From positions 7,484,001-7,548,000 of the forward strand of contig CP107926.1 of NCBI GenBank assembly GCA_036015235.1: a stretch of DNA of 64,000 bases, read 5' to 3'. This document shows positions 42,173 to 51,067 of this stretch, piece after piece (position 1 is the stretch's first letter; every line of letters starts with the position of its first letter). The notes under the pieces were generated by a model. That model was not told the origin of the DNA, ran no database searches, and saw only the letters and a list, made by a program, of their open reading frames with translations. The position numbers were made by a program, and so were the translations under genes. This stretch comes from Streptomyces sp. NBC_00433. GTDB taxonomy: Bacteria; Actinomycetota; Actinomycetes; Streptomycetales; Streptomycetaceae.

Positions 42173-43446
42173 CCAGGACCGTCGTCACCGGGATAGGTGC
42201 GATCGCCGCCAACGGCCTCGGCACCCAGGACTTCTGGGCTGCCACCAAGCAGGGCCGGCACGGCCTCGGCGAACTCACCCGCTTCGACCCGGCGAAGTAC
42301 CCGGCACGGCTGGCCGGCGAGATCCGCGGGTTCAACGCTGCGGACCACCTGCCGGACCGGCTGCTTCCGCAGACCGACGTCTCCACCCGGTACGCGCTGG
42401 TCGCGGCCGGCTGGGCGCTCGATGACGCCGAGGTCGACCCGGCGGGCATGGTCGACTACGACATGGGCGTGGTCACCGCCAACGCCCTCGGCGGCTTCGA
42501 GTTCACCCACCGCGAGTTCCACAAGCTGTGGACCGAAGGCCCGCAGACGGTCAGCGTCTACGAGTCCTTCGCCTGGTTCTACGCGGTGAACACCGGTCAG
42601 ATCTCCATCCGGCACGGCATGCGCGGCCCGTCCACCGCTCTTGTCACCGAGCAGGCCGGCGGCCTGGACGCCATCGGCCACGCCCGGCGCACCGTGCGCC
42701 GCGGCACCCCGCTGGTGCTTGCCGGCGGTGTCGACTCCGCGCTCGACCCGTGGGGCTGGGCCTCGCAGATCGCAAGCGAGCGGCTGTCCACCGGCACCGA
42801 CCCGGACCGCGCCTACCTGCCCTTCGACCGGAACGCCGCCGGCTACGTCCCCGGCGAGGGCGGCGCCCTGCTGGTGCTGGAGGACGCCGAGGCGGCGCTG
42901 CGACGGGGCGCACCGCAGATCCTCGGCGAGATCGCCGGTTACGCCAGTGGCTTCGACCCCGCGCCGGGCTCCGGCCGCCCGCCGGCGCTGCGCCGCACCA
43001 TCGAAGCGGCGCTCGCCGACGCCGGGGTGGCGCCCGATCAGGTCGACGTGGTCTTCGCCGACGCGGTCGGCGTGCCCGTACTGGACCGCGCGGAAGCGGC
43101 CGCGCTGCGCGCGGTGTTCGGCGCCGGCGCGGTGCCGGTGACCGCGCCGAAGGCCGCGTCCGGCCGCACCTACGCGGGCGGCGGTCCGCTGGACGTCGCC
43201 GCCGCGCTGCTGTCGATCCGCGACGGGGTGATCCCCCCGACCGCGGGCACCCGCGAGGTGCCCACCGAGTACGGCATCGACCTGGTCAGCGGCCAGGCCC
43301 GCGAGGCGACCGTGCGCACCGCGCTGGTCGTCGCCCGCGGCCTGTGGGGCTTCAACTCTGCCGTCGTGGTCCGCGCCTGGGCCGCCGACACCGCCGACGC
43401 GGGCACCACTGCCACCACCACTGCCACCACCAACGACGTTGCCTGA
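42169..43446 (+). CDS. chain length factor (KS-beta) of type II PKS
   Basis: The 425-residue KS homolog has glutamine (Gln162, in ALVTEQAGGLDAIG) where KS-alpha has cysteine, the hallmark of CLFs. It forms the heterodimer with KS-alpha and sets chain length. The C-terminus has an unusual threonine-rich TTATTTATTNDVA tail. It overlaps KS-alpha by 4 nt and is 10 bp before the ACP. Confidence 0.95.
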   Translation: MTRTVVTGIGAIAANGLGTQDFWAATKQGRHGLGELTRFDPAKYPARLAGEIRGFNAADHLPDRLLPQTDVSTRYALVAAGWALDDAEVDPAGMVDYDMGVVTANALGGFEFTHREFHKLWTEGPQTVSVYESFAWFYAVNTGQISIRHGMRGPSTALVTEQAGGLDAIGHARRTVRRGTPLVLAGGVDSALDPWGWASQIASERLSTGTDPDRAYLPFDRNAAGYVPGEGGALLVLEDAEAALRRGAPQILGEIAGYASGFDPAPGSGRPPALRRTIEAALADAGVAPDQVDVVFADAVGVPVLDRAEAAALRAVFGAGAVPVTAPKAASGRTYAGGGPLDVAAALLSIRDGVIPPTAGTREVPTEYGIDLVSGQAREATVRTALVVARGLWGFNSAVVVRAWAADTADAGTTATTTATTNDVA

Positions 43447-43456
43447 GGAGATAGTT

Positions 43457-43714
43457 GTGACCATCACTGTGACCGAGATCTGGCGCATCATCATCGCGAG
43501 CGCCGGCGCCCCGGAGGCCGGCGTCGGCGAGGTCGACTTCGCCGACATCTCCTTCGACGAGCTGGGCTACGAGTCGCTGGCGCTGATGGAGACCGCCTCC
43601 GCGATCGAGCGCGAGTTCAGCGTGTCGGTGCCGGACGAGCTGCTCTTCGAGGCCCGCACGCCGCGCGAGCTGGCCGAGCTGGTCCGCTCCGCGAAGGAGG
43701 CAGCGGCCGCATGA
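43457..43714 (+). CDS. acyl carrier protein of type II PKS
   Basis: The 85-residue ACP has the phosphopantetheine site LGYES (Ser40) in DISFDELGYESLALMETASA and acidic helix II. GTG 43457 has GAGGAG upstream; the frame is open from 43439 but that start lies inside the CLF stop region. Its stop overlaps the cyclase start (ATGA). Confidence 0.94.
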   Translation: MTITVTEIWRIIIASAGAPEAGVGEVDFADISFDELGYESLALMETASAIEREFSVSVPDELLFEARTPRELAELVRSAKEAAAA

Positions 43715-44664
43715 GCCCGATCATCCGAGAGACGGAGCACAGCCGGGTGGTACGCGCCCCCGCCGCCCGGCTGTACGCGCTGGTCGCGGACGTCAGCCGC
43801 TGGCCGGTGGTGCTCGGGCCGTGCGTGCAGGCCCGGCAGACCGAGCAGCACGGCGCCGACGAGCGGATCGAACTGTGGGCGCAGACCAACGGCAAGGTCG
43901 CGACCTGGACCTCCCGCCGCACCCTGGACCCGCAAGGCCTGCGGATCTCCTTCCGGCAGGACCGCTCCACCGCGCCGGTCGCCACCATGTCCGGCGACTG
44001 GTCCTTCCACCCGGCCGGCGACGGCCGGACCCGGATCGTGCTGACCCACGCCTTCACCGCCGTCGACGACGACCCGCAGTCGCTGGACTGGATCGCCCGC
44101 GCGGTGGACCGCAACAGCACCGAGGAGCTGGCCGCACTCGGCGAGTTCGCCGAACGCCCGTACCCGCTGGAGCAGTCGGTCTTCTTTTTCGCCGACCGGG
44201 TGGAGGCGGCCGGGGTCTCCCCCGCCGACGTGTACGACTTCGTCTACCGCTCCGACCTGTGGCCCGAGCGGCTTGCGCACGTCGGCCGGGTCGACCTCAC
44301 CGAGGACCCGGCGGGAGTGCAGCTGATGCAGATGGACACCATCACCCGCGACGGCGCTACTCACACCACCGCCTCGATCCGGCTGTGCGTCCCCGGCGAG
44401 CGGATCTCGTACAAGCAGACCGTGCTGCCCGCCCTGCTGTCCGGGCACAGCGGTCTGTGGGAGTTCGAGCAGGCGCCCGGCGGCACCGTGATCGTCTCCC
44501 ACCACGCCGTGGCGGTCGACCCGGCCGCGGTGGAGCGGGTGCTCGGCGCGGGCACGACCTTCGAGCAGGCGTGCGCGCACGTCCGCGACACCTTGGGCGC
44601 CAACAGCCGCGCCACCATGGAGGCGGCGTGCGCGTACACGGCATCGGTGGTGGGGCGCCCATGA
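43711..44664 (+). CDS. didomain aromatase/cyclase
   Basis: The 317-residue protein has two START/SRPBCC domains: about 1-150 (TEHSRVVRAPAARLYALVAD, then VATWTSRRTLDPQGLRISF) and about 155-315 (YPLEQSVFFFADRVEAAGVS, RLAHVGRVDLTEDPAGVQLM). This is the ActVII/GrhQ type that folds and aromatises the first ring of C9-reduced chains, consistent with the ketoreductase. Its stop overlaps the ligase start (ATGA). Confidence 0.92.
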   Translation: MSPIIRETEHSRVVRAPAARLYALVADVSRWPVVLGPCVQARQTEQHGADERIELWAQTNGKVATWTSRRTLDPQGLRISFRQDRSTAPVATMSGDWSFHPAGDGRTRIVLTHAFTAVDDDPQSLDWIARAVDRNSTEELAALGEFAERPYPLEQSVFFFADRVEAAGVSPADVYDFVYRSDLWPERLAHVGRVDLTEDPAGVQLMQMDTITRDGATHTTASIRLCVPGERISYKQTVLPALLSGHSGLWEFEQAPGGTVIVSHHAVAVDPAAVERVLGAGTTFEQACAHVRDTLGANSRATMEAACAYTASVVGRP

Positions 44665-46208
44665 CCCTGACGCGCAAACTTGTCGGCCTCGCGCTCTCCC
44701 CGGACGCCGAGGCCGACCGGGTGTGCATGGTCGCGGGCACCCGCTCGCTGACCCGGCGCCAGGTCCGCAACGAGGTGGCCCGAACCCAGGCCGACCTCCT
44801 TGAGCGCGGCCTGGCTCCGGGCCGGCGGGTACTGGCGCTGCTCGACCACGGCCCGGAGGCCGTGTTCTTCCTCGCGGCGGCCAGCTCGCTCGGCCTCCGT
44901 CTGATGATGCCCTACGGACTGCAGGCGGCGGCGCTCCCCGAGTGGCTGTCCGTCGCGGACGCCGCCAAGCCCGACGCGGTACTGCATTTCAAGCGCGACC
45001 GGGTCGGGCTGGACGTGCTGCGTGAGCGCTGCGGCACCGTGGTGGAACTGCCGTTCCGCGCCGACGAAGCGCCCGAGGCCGCAGTGGAGGTGGTCCACCC
45101 CGAGCCGGTGGAGCACTTCCTGGTGCTGTTCACCAGCGGCACCACCGGCAATCCGAAGGCGATCAGCATCGACGAGGCGCACGTCTGCGCCCGGGTCGGC
45201 TGGGTCACCCGGACCATGGGCTACGGCCCGACCGCCCGGATCTTCATGACCGGGCTGATGAACAACACCACCGGCGTGATCAACTCCTTCGGCGCACTGC
45301 TGCACGACGCCGTCGTGGTCTTCCCGGAGACCCCCGACGCCGCGCAGTGGCCCGAGCAGGTGGCCCGCCACCGGGCCACCCACCTGGCGCTGCGGCCGGT
45401 GGCGCTCAAGCAGTTCGTCGCCGCCGCAGCCACCGGCGAGGACGACCTGTCCTGCCTGCGGGTGGTCTCCTACGGCGGGGCGGCCGTCCCCCGGGCAGTG
45501 CTCGAACGGGGCCGCGAGCTGGTCGGCTGCGACTGGATCCAGGGCTACGGCCTGACCGAGACCTATGGCCCGTTCTGCTTCCTCGGCGAGCAGGGCCACG
45601 CGCAGGCGCGCTACCTCAAACACGTCTACTGCATCGGCCGGCCCGACGACTCCCTCGAAGTCCGGCTGGGGCCGGTGGTCGGCCATCCGGAGGGCGTTGG
45701 GGAGATCCTGGTCCGCGGCGCGACGGTGATGGAGGGCTACGCGGACGTTGCCACCGGCGTCGTCCAGCCGGTCGGTGAATGGCTGCGCACCGGCGACCTC
45801 GCCGAGTGGAGCCCCGACGGCGACCTGGTCCTCAAGGGCCGGATCTCCGCGGTGCTGCTCAGTGAGAACGGCCACCGCATCTACCCCGAGGAGGTCGAGG
45901 GGGTGCTCGCCGGCACCCCCGGGGCGGACGAGGTCGTGGTGGTCGGCCTGCCCAACCCGAACGGCCCGCACGAACTGCCGGTGGCCTGCCTCTGCGGCCC
46001 GATCGGCGAGCGCGGCCCCGAAGAGCTGCGCGCCCTGGTCACGGCCGAACTGCGCGGCGCACTGGCCCCGGAGAAGTGGCCGGACCGGATCTGGGCCACG
46101 TCCGAGCCGTTCGACCGCAGCGCCAACGGAAAGATCATGCGCGGCGAGGTGGCCGCGGCCGTCGACCCGGCCCGCATCGTGCTGCTCGGAGGTGAAAGCG
46201 GTGGGTGA
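44661..46208 (+). CDS. acyl-CoA ligase (ANL superfamily)
   Basis: The 515-residue protein has the AMP-binding loop VLFTSGTTGNPKAIS, GYGLTETYGPFCF, the hinge motif RTGDLAEWSPDGDLVLKGRI and the catalytic lysine in FDRSANGKIMRGE. It activates a carboxylic acid as an adenylate and probably transfers it to CoA. In aromatic pathways such enzymes activate starter acids or free pathway acids; which applies is unclear. No carrier domain is attached. Coupled to the cyclase by ATGA; the hydrolase gene overlaps its end. Confidence 0.88.
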   Translation: MTLTRKLVGLALSPDAEADRVCMVAGTRSLTRRQVRNEVARTQADLLERGLAPGRRVLALLDHGPEAVFFLAAASSLGLRLMMPYGLQAAALPEWLSVADAAKPDAVLHFKRDRVGLDVLRERCGTVVELPFRADEAPEAAVEVVHPEPVEHFLVLFTSGTTGNPKAISIDEAHVCARVGWVTRTMGYGPTARIFMTGLMNNTTGVINSFGALLHDAVVVFPETPDAAQWPEQVARHRATHLALRPVALKQFVAAAATGEDDLSCLRVVSYGGAAVPRAVLERGRELVGCDWIQGYGLTETYGPFCFLGEQGHAQARYLKHVYCIGRPDDSLEVRLGPVVGHPEGVGEILVRGATVMEGYADVATGVVQPVGEWLRTGDLAEWSPDGDLVLKGRISAVLLSENGHRIYPEEVEGVLAGTPGADEVVVVGLPNPNGPHELPVACLCGPIGERGPEELRALVTAELRGALAPEKWPDRIWATSEPFDRSANGKIMRGEVAAAVDPARIVLLGGESGG

Positions 46209-47337
46209 GGCCGCGGAGCGCCTGCGGGTGCCCGAGCATATGTACCGCGCGCTCGGCTACCTCTTCCCGCGGCTGGCCTTCCTCAACGCCCGGTACGCCC
46301 CGCAGGTGCACTGGGGCGACATCGCGGCAGCCCTGGACGGCTTCCCCGCCGATGACCTGGACCTCGCCTCGGCGCGGTTCTGGAACCGCTGGCGGGAGCG
46401 CTGGACCGCCCAGGCCGAGGGCTGGACCGCCCTCGCCGAGGCGTCCACCACGGTGGCCGGCCGCTCCCGCGCGCTGCGCAGCGCCGCGGCCGCCTACCAC
46501 TGGGCGGAGTTCCAGTACTTCGACGACCGGGAGGTCAAGCACCAGCTGCGGCAGCGCATCCGGGACTGCTTCCTGGGCAGCCTGGCGGGCACCGACCTGG
46601 AGGTCACAGAAGGGGAACTGCCCGGCACCGGCGCGGGCTACTGGGTGCTGCGCACCAAGGCGATGCGGGAGTCCGGCGAGCCGCTCCCCGCCGTGCTCCT
46701 CTGCAACGGCCTGGACTCTGCCACCGAGGTCGAGGTGGTGGCGCTGGCCGAGGCGTACCTGGAGCGCGGCATCGCCGCGGTCCTCTTCGAGGGCCCCGGG
46801 CAAGGGCTGCGGCTTGGCCGCACCCCGCTGCTGGTGGAGATGGAGCGGGTGGTTGCGGAGCTGCTGGAGCGGCTGAGCGCAGGACCGGAGATCGAAACCA
46901 ACCGGCTGGCCTTCGCGGGCATCAGCTTCGGCGGCTATCTGGCACTGCGGGTGTCCAGGGAGCTCGGCGAGCACTTCCGATGCGTCGTCAACTTCGGCGG
47001 CGGACCGGCACTCGCGAAATTCGACAGCCTGCCGCGCCGGCTGAAGGACAACTTCCGGTTCGCCTTCGACGCCGGACCGGGCGCCGACCTGCAACCGCAC
47101 TTCGACCGGCTGGCGCTGGAGCCGGGCCCGGCGCCGGCCACCGAGGTGCTGAGCATCTCCGGCGCGCTGGACGACATCTTCCCGATCGAGGGGCTGTACG
47201 ACCTCGACCGGGCGTGGTCGGGCCGGCACTCGCTCGAGGTGCACCCCAGGGAAGCGCACACCAGCCTCAACCTGATCAACTCCTACACCCTGCGCACCGC
47301 CGACCTGGTCGCGGACCGGCTGGCCGGACGCGCCTGA
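46201..47337 (+). CDS. alpha/beta hydrolase (FrsA/DUF1100-like)
   Basis: The 378-residue protein (GTG 46201 after GGAGGTG) has an N-terminal helical cap (about 1-130) and a hydrolase core with PAVLLCNGLDSATEVEV, LFEGPGQGLRLG, the nucleophile elbow LAFAGISFGGYLALRVS (GISFGG), Asp in SISGALDDIFP and His in REAHTSLNLINSY. It resembles the 2,6-dihydroxypseudooxynicotine hydrolase branch that cleaves C-C or ester bonds. It could release or trim the polyketide. It overlaps the ligase gene by 8 nt. Confidence 0.82.
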   Translation: MGEAAERLRVPEHMYRALGYLFPRLAFLNARYAPQVHWGDIAAALDGFPADDLDLASARFWNRWRERWTAQAEGWTALAEASTTVAGRSRALRSAAAAYHWAEFQYFDDREVKHQLRQRIRDCFLGSLAGTDLEVTEGELPGTGAGYWVLRTKAMRESGEPLPAVLLCNGLDSATEVEVVALAEAYLERGIAAVLFEGPGQGLRLGRTPLLVEMERVVAELLERLSAGPEIETNRLAFAGISFGGYLALRVSRELGEHFRCVVNFGGGPALAKFDSLPRRLKDNFRFAFDAGPGADLQPHFDRLALEPGPAPATEVLSISGALDDIFPIEGLYDLDRAWSGRHSLEVHPREAHTSLNLINSYTLRTADLVADRLAGRA

Positions 47338-47339
47338 CC

Positions 47340-47374
47340 GAGGGGCCGGCCGGCGATCCGCCGGCCGGCCCCTC
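47340..47374. terminator. 16-bp perfect hairpin between convergent genes
   Basis: Arms 47340-47355 and 47359-47374 (GAGGGGCCGGCCGGCG and its complement) with a 3-nt loop lie between the hydrolase and the MarR gene and should end both transcripts. Confidence 0.85.
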
Positions 47375-47382
47375 GTGCATGG

Positions 47383-47871
47383 TCAGCCGTGCGCTGCGGG
47401 GGCGGCGTCGACCGCCAGCAGCCCGGGGTGCAGGGCGTGATCCAGTCCGGCGTGCACGAAGACCCGCTTCAGCAGGGCGACGAAGATCTGCGCCTCGTCC
47501 GGCTCCAGCCCGCCGAGCAGCCGGGTCTCGAAGCCGCTGACCAGGGCCTCTGCCTCGGCGTGCAGGCTGCGGCCGGCCGGCAGCACGTGCACGGCGTGGG
47601 CACGGCGGTCGGTGGGATGGCGCCGACGCTCCACCAGGCCGCGCCGCTCCATCTCGTCGACCAGGCCGACCATCACGTTCCGGTGCACCTTCAGCTGTCC
47701 GGCGAGCTGGTGCTGGCTGAGGCCGTCCGCCTCGATCAGCAGGTTGAGCAGGCCGAACTGGCGTGGGTGGATGCCCAGCGGGGCGAGCACGTCCACGAGC
47801 TGCCCCTGCACGTGTGTGCTGAGGTGGGTCACGACGCAGGCGGGGTGGTCGAACAGCAATTGAGTACTCAC
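47383..47871 (-). CDS. MarR-family regulator of the exporter
   Basis: The 162-residue protein has the MarR winged helix: LGIHPRQFGLLNLLIEADGL, SQHQLAGQLKVHRNVMVGLV and the wing DEMERRGLVERRRHPTDRRA. GTG start at 47871. It diverges from the transporter gene over 67 bp rich in palindromes and most likely represses both until a pathway product binds. Confidence 0.88.
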   Translation of the reverse strand: MSTQLLFDHPACVVTHLSTHVQGQLVDVLAPLGIHPRQFGLLNLLIEADGLSQHQLAGQLKVHRNVMVGLVDEMERRGLVERRRHPTDRRAHAVHVLPAGRSLHAEAEALVSGFETRLLGGLEPDEAQIFVALLKRVFVHAGLDHALHPGLLAVDAAPAAHG

Positions 47872-47925
47872 GCCAGTTATTGTACCTCCGAGGTATACTC
47901 ACCTTGAGGGATAGACACTCAATGG
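47859..47925. promoter_or_regulatory. MarR operator region
   Basis: Three palindromes are packed here: TGAGTACTCA (47861-47870, over the marR start), TACCTCCGAGGTA (47883-47895) and TTGAG...CTCAA (about 47904-47922). The region is AT-rich for this genome and contains GTATACTC, a possible -10. It fits a shared operator for the regulator and the pump. Confidence 0.6.
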
Positions 47926-47938
47926 GCATACTTCTCGC

Positions 47939-49645
47939 ATGACCCAAGAAATCTCCGCAACGACTCCCGCCGCGTCGCCGGGGGAGGCCCCGGGCGCCGC
48001 CCCGCCCGACCCGAAGCGCCGCCTGGCCTTCGCGGTTGTCCTGATCGCCGGGTTCATGGACCTGGTCGACACGACGATCGTCAACGTCACCGTCCCGACC
48101 ATCCAGAGCGACCTGCACGCCGACTACGCCCAGGTCGAGTGGGTCATCGCCGCGTACGTGCTCTCGTTCGCCGTCCTGCTGATCCTCAGCGGCCGACTCG
48201 GCGACATCTACGGACGCAAGCGCGTCTTCCTGGCCGGCATGGCCGCCTTCACCGCCGCCTCGCTGCTGTGCGGCGTCGCGGTCAACCCCGAGATGCTGAT
48301 CGTCTCCCGGTTCCTCCAGGGCGCCGCGGCCGGCCTGATGGTCACCCAGATCCTGGCGATCCTGCACGTGGTCTTCCCCGCGGACGAGCGCGGCAAGGCA
48401 GTCGCCGTCTTCGGCGCGGTCACCGGCTCCTCGGCAGTCTTCGGCCTCGCCCTCGGCGGCGTGGTCGTGCAGTGGAACCTGTTCGGCTGGGAATGGCGCC
48501 CGATCTTCCTGGTCAACGTCCCGGTCGGGATCGCCGCGCTCATCGCCGGCGCCCTGGTGATCCGCGAGTCCCGCGCACCGCGGCGCCCCAAGCTCGACCT
48601 GCTCGGCATGCCGATGGCCATCGCCGCTGTGGTGCTGCTGGTCTTTCCGCTGACCGAGGGCCGCCGCCTCGGCTGGCCCGCCTGGACGTACGCGATGGTC
48701 GCCGGCGCGCTGGTGCTGCTCGCGCTCTTCCTCGCCTACGAGAAGCGCCGCTTCGCCAAGGTCGGCTCCGCGCTGGTGGAATTCGGGGTGTTCCGCTCCC
48801 GGTCGTTCTCCGTCGGCATGGCGATGTGGTTCCTGTTCTGGATCGCGGTCGGCGGCTTCTTCTTCGTCTGGACGCTGTTCCTGCAGCAGGGCCTCGGCTG
48901 GACGCCGATGCACGCCGGCCTGACCGCCGCCACCTTCGCCATCGGCGTCGGCATCGGCGCGGGCAACGCCCCCGACAAGCTGGTGCCGAAGTTCGGCCGC
49001 AACGTGCTGGTGGCGGGCGGCGTCGTCAACGCGATCGGCTTCGTCACCTTCTCCGTCCTGGTCGCCGAATACGGCCACCGCCTGGCGTCCTGGCAGATCA
49101 TCCCGGTGCACATCGTCTCCGGCGTCGGCTTCGGCCTGATCGTCGCTCCCACCCTGGACCTGCTGCTGGGACAGGTCCCCGGCGAGCAGGCGGGCAACGC
49201 CTCCGGTTTGCTCAACACCGTCCAGCAGCTCGGCATGGCGCTCGGTGTGGCGCTGACCGGTGTCATCTTCTTCGCCCAGGTCGGCAACACGGCGGACCAC
49301 GCTGCCGACCAGGCCGCCCCAACGCTGAAGTCCGCGCTGAGCAGCGCCGGCGTCACGGCACAGGACCAACTGGTGGCCGACCTTCGCAGCTGCGTGCGAC
49401 AGCGCGCCGACTCGGTCGACCCGAGCAAGGTCCCGGCCGTCTGCCTGAAGGACGACCCGAAGGCGGCCGGCGCCTTGACCGGCGCCATCGCCCGCGCCGA
49501 CTCGGTCAGCTACTCTTCCGCGTTCCGCACCGTCCTGCTGGTGGACGCCGGCATCCTGCTGATCGTCGCCGCCGGCTTCCTGACCCTGCCCAAGCAGTCC
49601 CGGCCCGCCGCGGCGGTCGCCGAAAACATCGAGGTGACGGTATGA
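47939..49645 (+). CDS. MFS drug exporter, DHA2 (14-TMS) type
   Basis: The 568-residue protein has motif C-like GFMDLVDTTIVNVTVPTI in TM1, motif A as LSGRLGDIYGRKRVF, and about 14 hydrophobic segments ending in ILLIVAAGFLTLPK. A 90-residue extracytoplasmic loop (NTADHAADQAAPTLKSALSS...VCLKDDPKA) precedes the last helix, as in EmrB/QacA relatives. It should export the polyketide by proton antiport. It is controlled by the divergent MarR gene and is followed by a coupled small gene. Confidence 0.92.
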   Translation: MTQEISATTPAASPGEAPGAAPPDPKRRLAFAVVLIAGFMDLVDTTIVNVTVPTIQSDLHADYAQVEWVIAAYVLSFAVLLILSGRLGDIYGRKRVFLAGMAAFTAASLLCGVAVNPEMLIVSRFLQGAAAGLMVTQILAILHVVFPADERGKAVAVFGAVTGSSAVFGLALGGVVVQWNLFGWEWRPIFLVNVPVGIAALIAGALVIRESRAPRRPKLDLLGMPMAIAAVVLLVFPLTEGRRLGWPAWTYAMVAGALVLLALFLAYEKRRFAKVGSALVEFGVFRSRSFSVGMAMWFLFWIAVGGFFFVWTLFLQQGLGWTPMHAGLTAATFAIGVGIGAGNAPDKLVPKFGRNVLVAGGVVNAIGFVTFSVLVAEYGHRLASWQIIPVHIVSGVGFGLIVAPTLDLLLGQVPGEQAGNASGLLNTVQQLGMALGVALTGVIFFAQVGNTADHAADQAAPTLKSALSSAGVTAQDQLVADLRSCVRQRADSVDPSKVPAVCLKDDPKAAGALTGAIARADSVSYSSAFRTVLLVDAGILLIVAAGFLTLPKQSRPAAAVAENIEVTV

Positions 49646-49956
49646 GCATCCCGAAGAACGTCCTGGTCCTCGGACGCGAGCGCCACCTGGTCGACGCCTC
49701 GACCGGCATCATCGAGTCCAGCGGCTTCGAGGCGGTCGGCGTGACGCACGACGAGGAGGCCCTCGCCCTGCTGGACACCGGCCGGTTCATCGCCGTCCTG
49801 GTCGGCAGCGGCGTCGAGTGGGAGTCCCGCCCGTCGGTGCGCGAGCACGCCGCCCCGCACGGCACCGTGGTCCTCGAGGCCCAGCGCATCCCGATGCAGA
49901 CAGTCCAGGACCACGTCCGCGACGTGATCGTCCCGCGCCTGCAGCAGATCGCCTAG
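49642..49956 (+). CDS. small unknown protein coupled to the exporter
   Basis: The 104-residue protein MSIPKNVLVLGRERHLVDAS, GFEAVGVTHDEEALALLDTG, RFIAVLVGSGVEWESRPSVR resembles an alpha/beta receiver-like fold (alternating strands and helices) without the acidic pocket of response regulators. Its ATG overlaps the exporter stop. I do not recognise a family. It closes the cluster and is followed by a hairpin. Confidence 0.7.
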   Translation: MSIPKNVLVLGRERHLVDASTGIIESSGFEAVGVTHDEEALALLDTGRFIAVLVGSGVEWESRPSVREHAAPHGTVVLEAQRIPMQTVQDHVRDVIVPRLQQIA

Positions 49957-49986
49957 GACTCGCACGGCCGCAGACCGGGAGTCCAT

Positions 49987-50020
49987 CGGGCCGCATCCGC
50001 CGCCCGGCAGATGCGGCCCG
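49987..50020 (+). terminator. hairpin after the exporter operon
   Basis: CGGGCCGCATC (49987-49997) and GATGCGGCCCG (50010-50020) form an 11-bp perfect stem with a 12-nt loop, 30 bp after the last stop of the cluster. Confidence 0.7.
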
Positions 50021-50039
50021 TGTCCCCATCCTGCTTCGC

Positions 50040-50226
50040 CGCATCCTGCGGGGTGGTGGCCCGCGCCGACCGTGGCCTTCACCCGCGGGTACTGCTCGGA
50101 CAGGCTGCAGACGCCCTCGACCTTGAGCGCAGTTTGATCACGCATACGGCCAGGCCGGAAGGCGCCGGTCCACAGGGTGCGGCCCGTGCCATCGCAGATC
50201 ACGGTGGCCTTCTTGGTGTTCTGGGC
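50040..50226 (-). pseudogene. IS5-family transposase fragment
   Basis: The minus strand reads NTKKATVICDGTGRTLWTGA, then RPGRMRDQTALKVEGVCSLS and YPRVKATVGAGH, which match the internal DDE-domain segment of IS5-type transposases (KkATVv.dg.GR.LWvg...PGR.HDqTA.r.eGI). Start, first Asp region and C-terminus are absent. It marks the cluster's right border. Confidence 0.55.
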
Positions 50227-50349
50227 CGCCGTACCGCGTCTCGCATCTGCCGCTTCGACCGGGGATTCGAACTGCCCGAGTCCGAGTACAGCTGGCCCGC
50301 CACCCTCGACAGAACTGCAGACCGGAGACCGCAGGTCAGGGCTGCCCGG

Positions 50350-50412
50350 TCAGCACTCGATGACGTTCACCGCGAGGCCGCCGCGGGCGGTCCCCTTGTA
50401 CTTGACCTTCAA
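50350..50412 (-). repeat. 3' end of a serine dehydratase gene (attachment-site candidate)
   Basis: The last 20 codons read LKVKYKGTARGGLAVNVIEC followed by TGA, the conserved C-terminus of actinobacterial L-serine dehydratase. No more of the gene is present. A decayed copy lies at 25924-25965 in the same orientation relative to xis and int. A gene 3' end reduplicated beside an integrase is the usual form of an attachment core. Confidence 0.55.
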
Positions 50413-50426
50413 GGGGTCGCGGAGCC

Positions 50427-50460
50427 ACGGGTCACCTCAGCTCGAGCTGAGGTGACCCGT
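50427..50460. repeat. 34-bp perfect palindrome without spacer
   Basis: ACGGGTCACCTCAGCTC is followed directly by its exact complement (centre CTCGAG at 50441-50446). The surrounding bases extend the symmetry imperfectly. The left module copy lacks this insertion of about 50 bp. Confidence 0.75.
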
Positions 50461-50818
50461 TCGCCGCGCTGCGAACGGGGAGCAGCGGCAGTGGTTCTTG
50501 CGCGAGCGGAGGTTGCCCGTCATGCGTAGAAGCGGTCGACGGTTGGCGCTGGTGCTCTGGGCGTGTGGAGGCGGTCCAGTGATTGTTCCGGGAAGGGCCC
50601 AGCGTGGTTTTGTGCGAGTGTGCGACCTTCAGTCCCCCTGACAGTCGGCTGTGCGCCGGGTGCTCGGTGGCAGCCAGTACTTGGTGACCGTCATCCTTGC
50701 GGATCGGCGGCCCTTTATCGGGATTCGGCGGCTCGTCCAAATCCGCGGTGAACAGGCACGGTTCTGGCCATCCGGGCGGATCTGCTTGGAGCGGGTCGAC
50801 GAAGTAGGGGAGCTGCTC

Positions 50819-51010
50819 ATGCCGACGGCGCAGTTTATGGACGCCGAAGAGACGGCCGAGTACTTGAACATGTCGGTCCAGTGGGTGTATCGCGAGGCGC
50901 CGCGGGTGGGGTTGGTCTCGTACAAGTTCGGGAGGGGGATGAATGCGAAGATCCAGTTCAAGGTTTCCGAGGTACTGGCATGGGTCAGGCAGCGGCGGAC
51001 TGCCGGCTGA
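50819..51010 (+). CDS. xis: excisionase-type HTH protein, second copy
   Basis: This 63-residue protein differs from the one at 26338-26529 at only a few positions (MPTAQFMDAEETAEYLNMSV, GLVSYKFGRGMNAK, SEVLAWVRQ). The frame is intact with the same ribosome site. Its partner integrase is broken, so it may act, if at all, with the left integrase. Confidence 0.75.
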   Translation: MPTAQFMDAEETAEYLNMSVQWVYREAPRVGLVSYKFGRGMNAKIQFKVSEVLAWVRQRRTAG

Positions 51011-51067
51011 TCTCGTGGTGCCGACGGGCCCTCTTGCCTTGGCTGGGGCAGGAGGGCCCGCCCTTGG

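Noticed and set aside
47276..49369. 697-codon minus-strand frame across MarR and the exporter
   Set aside because: It runs opposite the exporter, crosses the MarR gene in another frame and has no domain.
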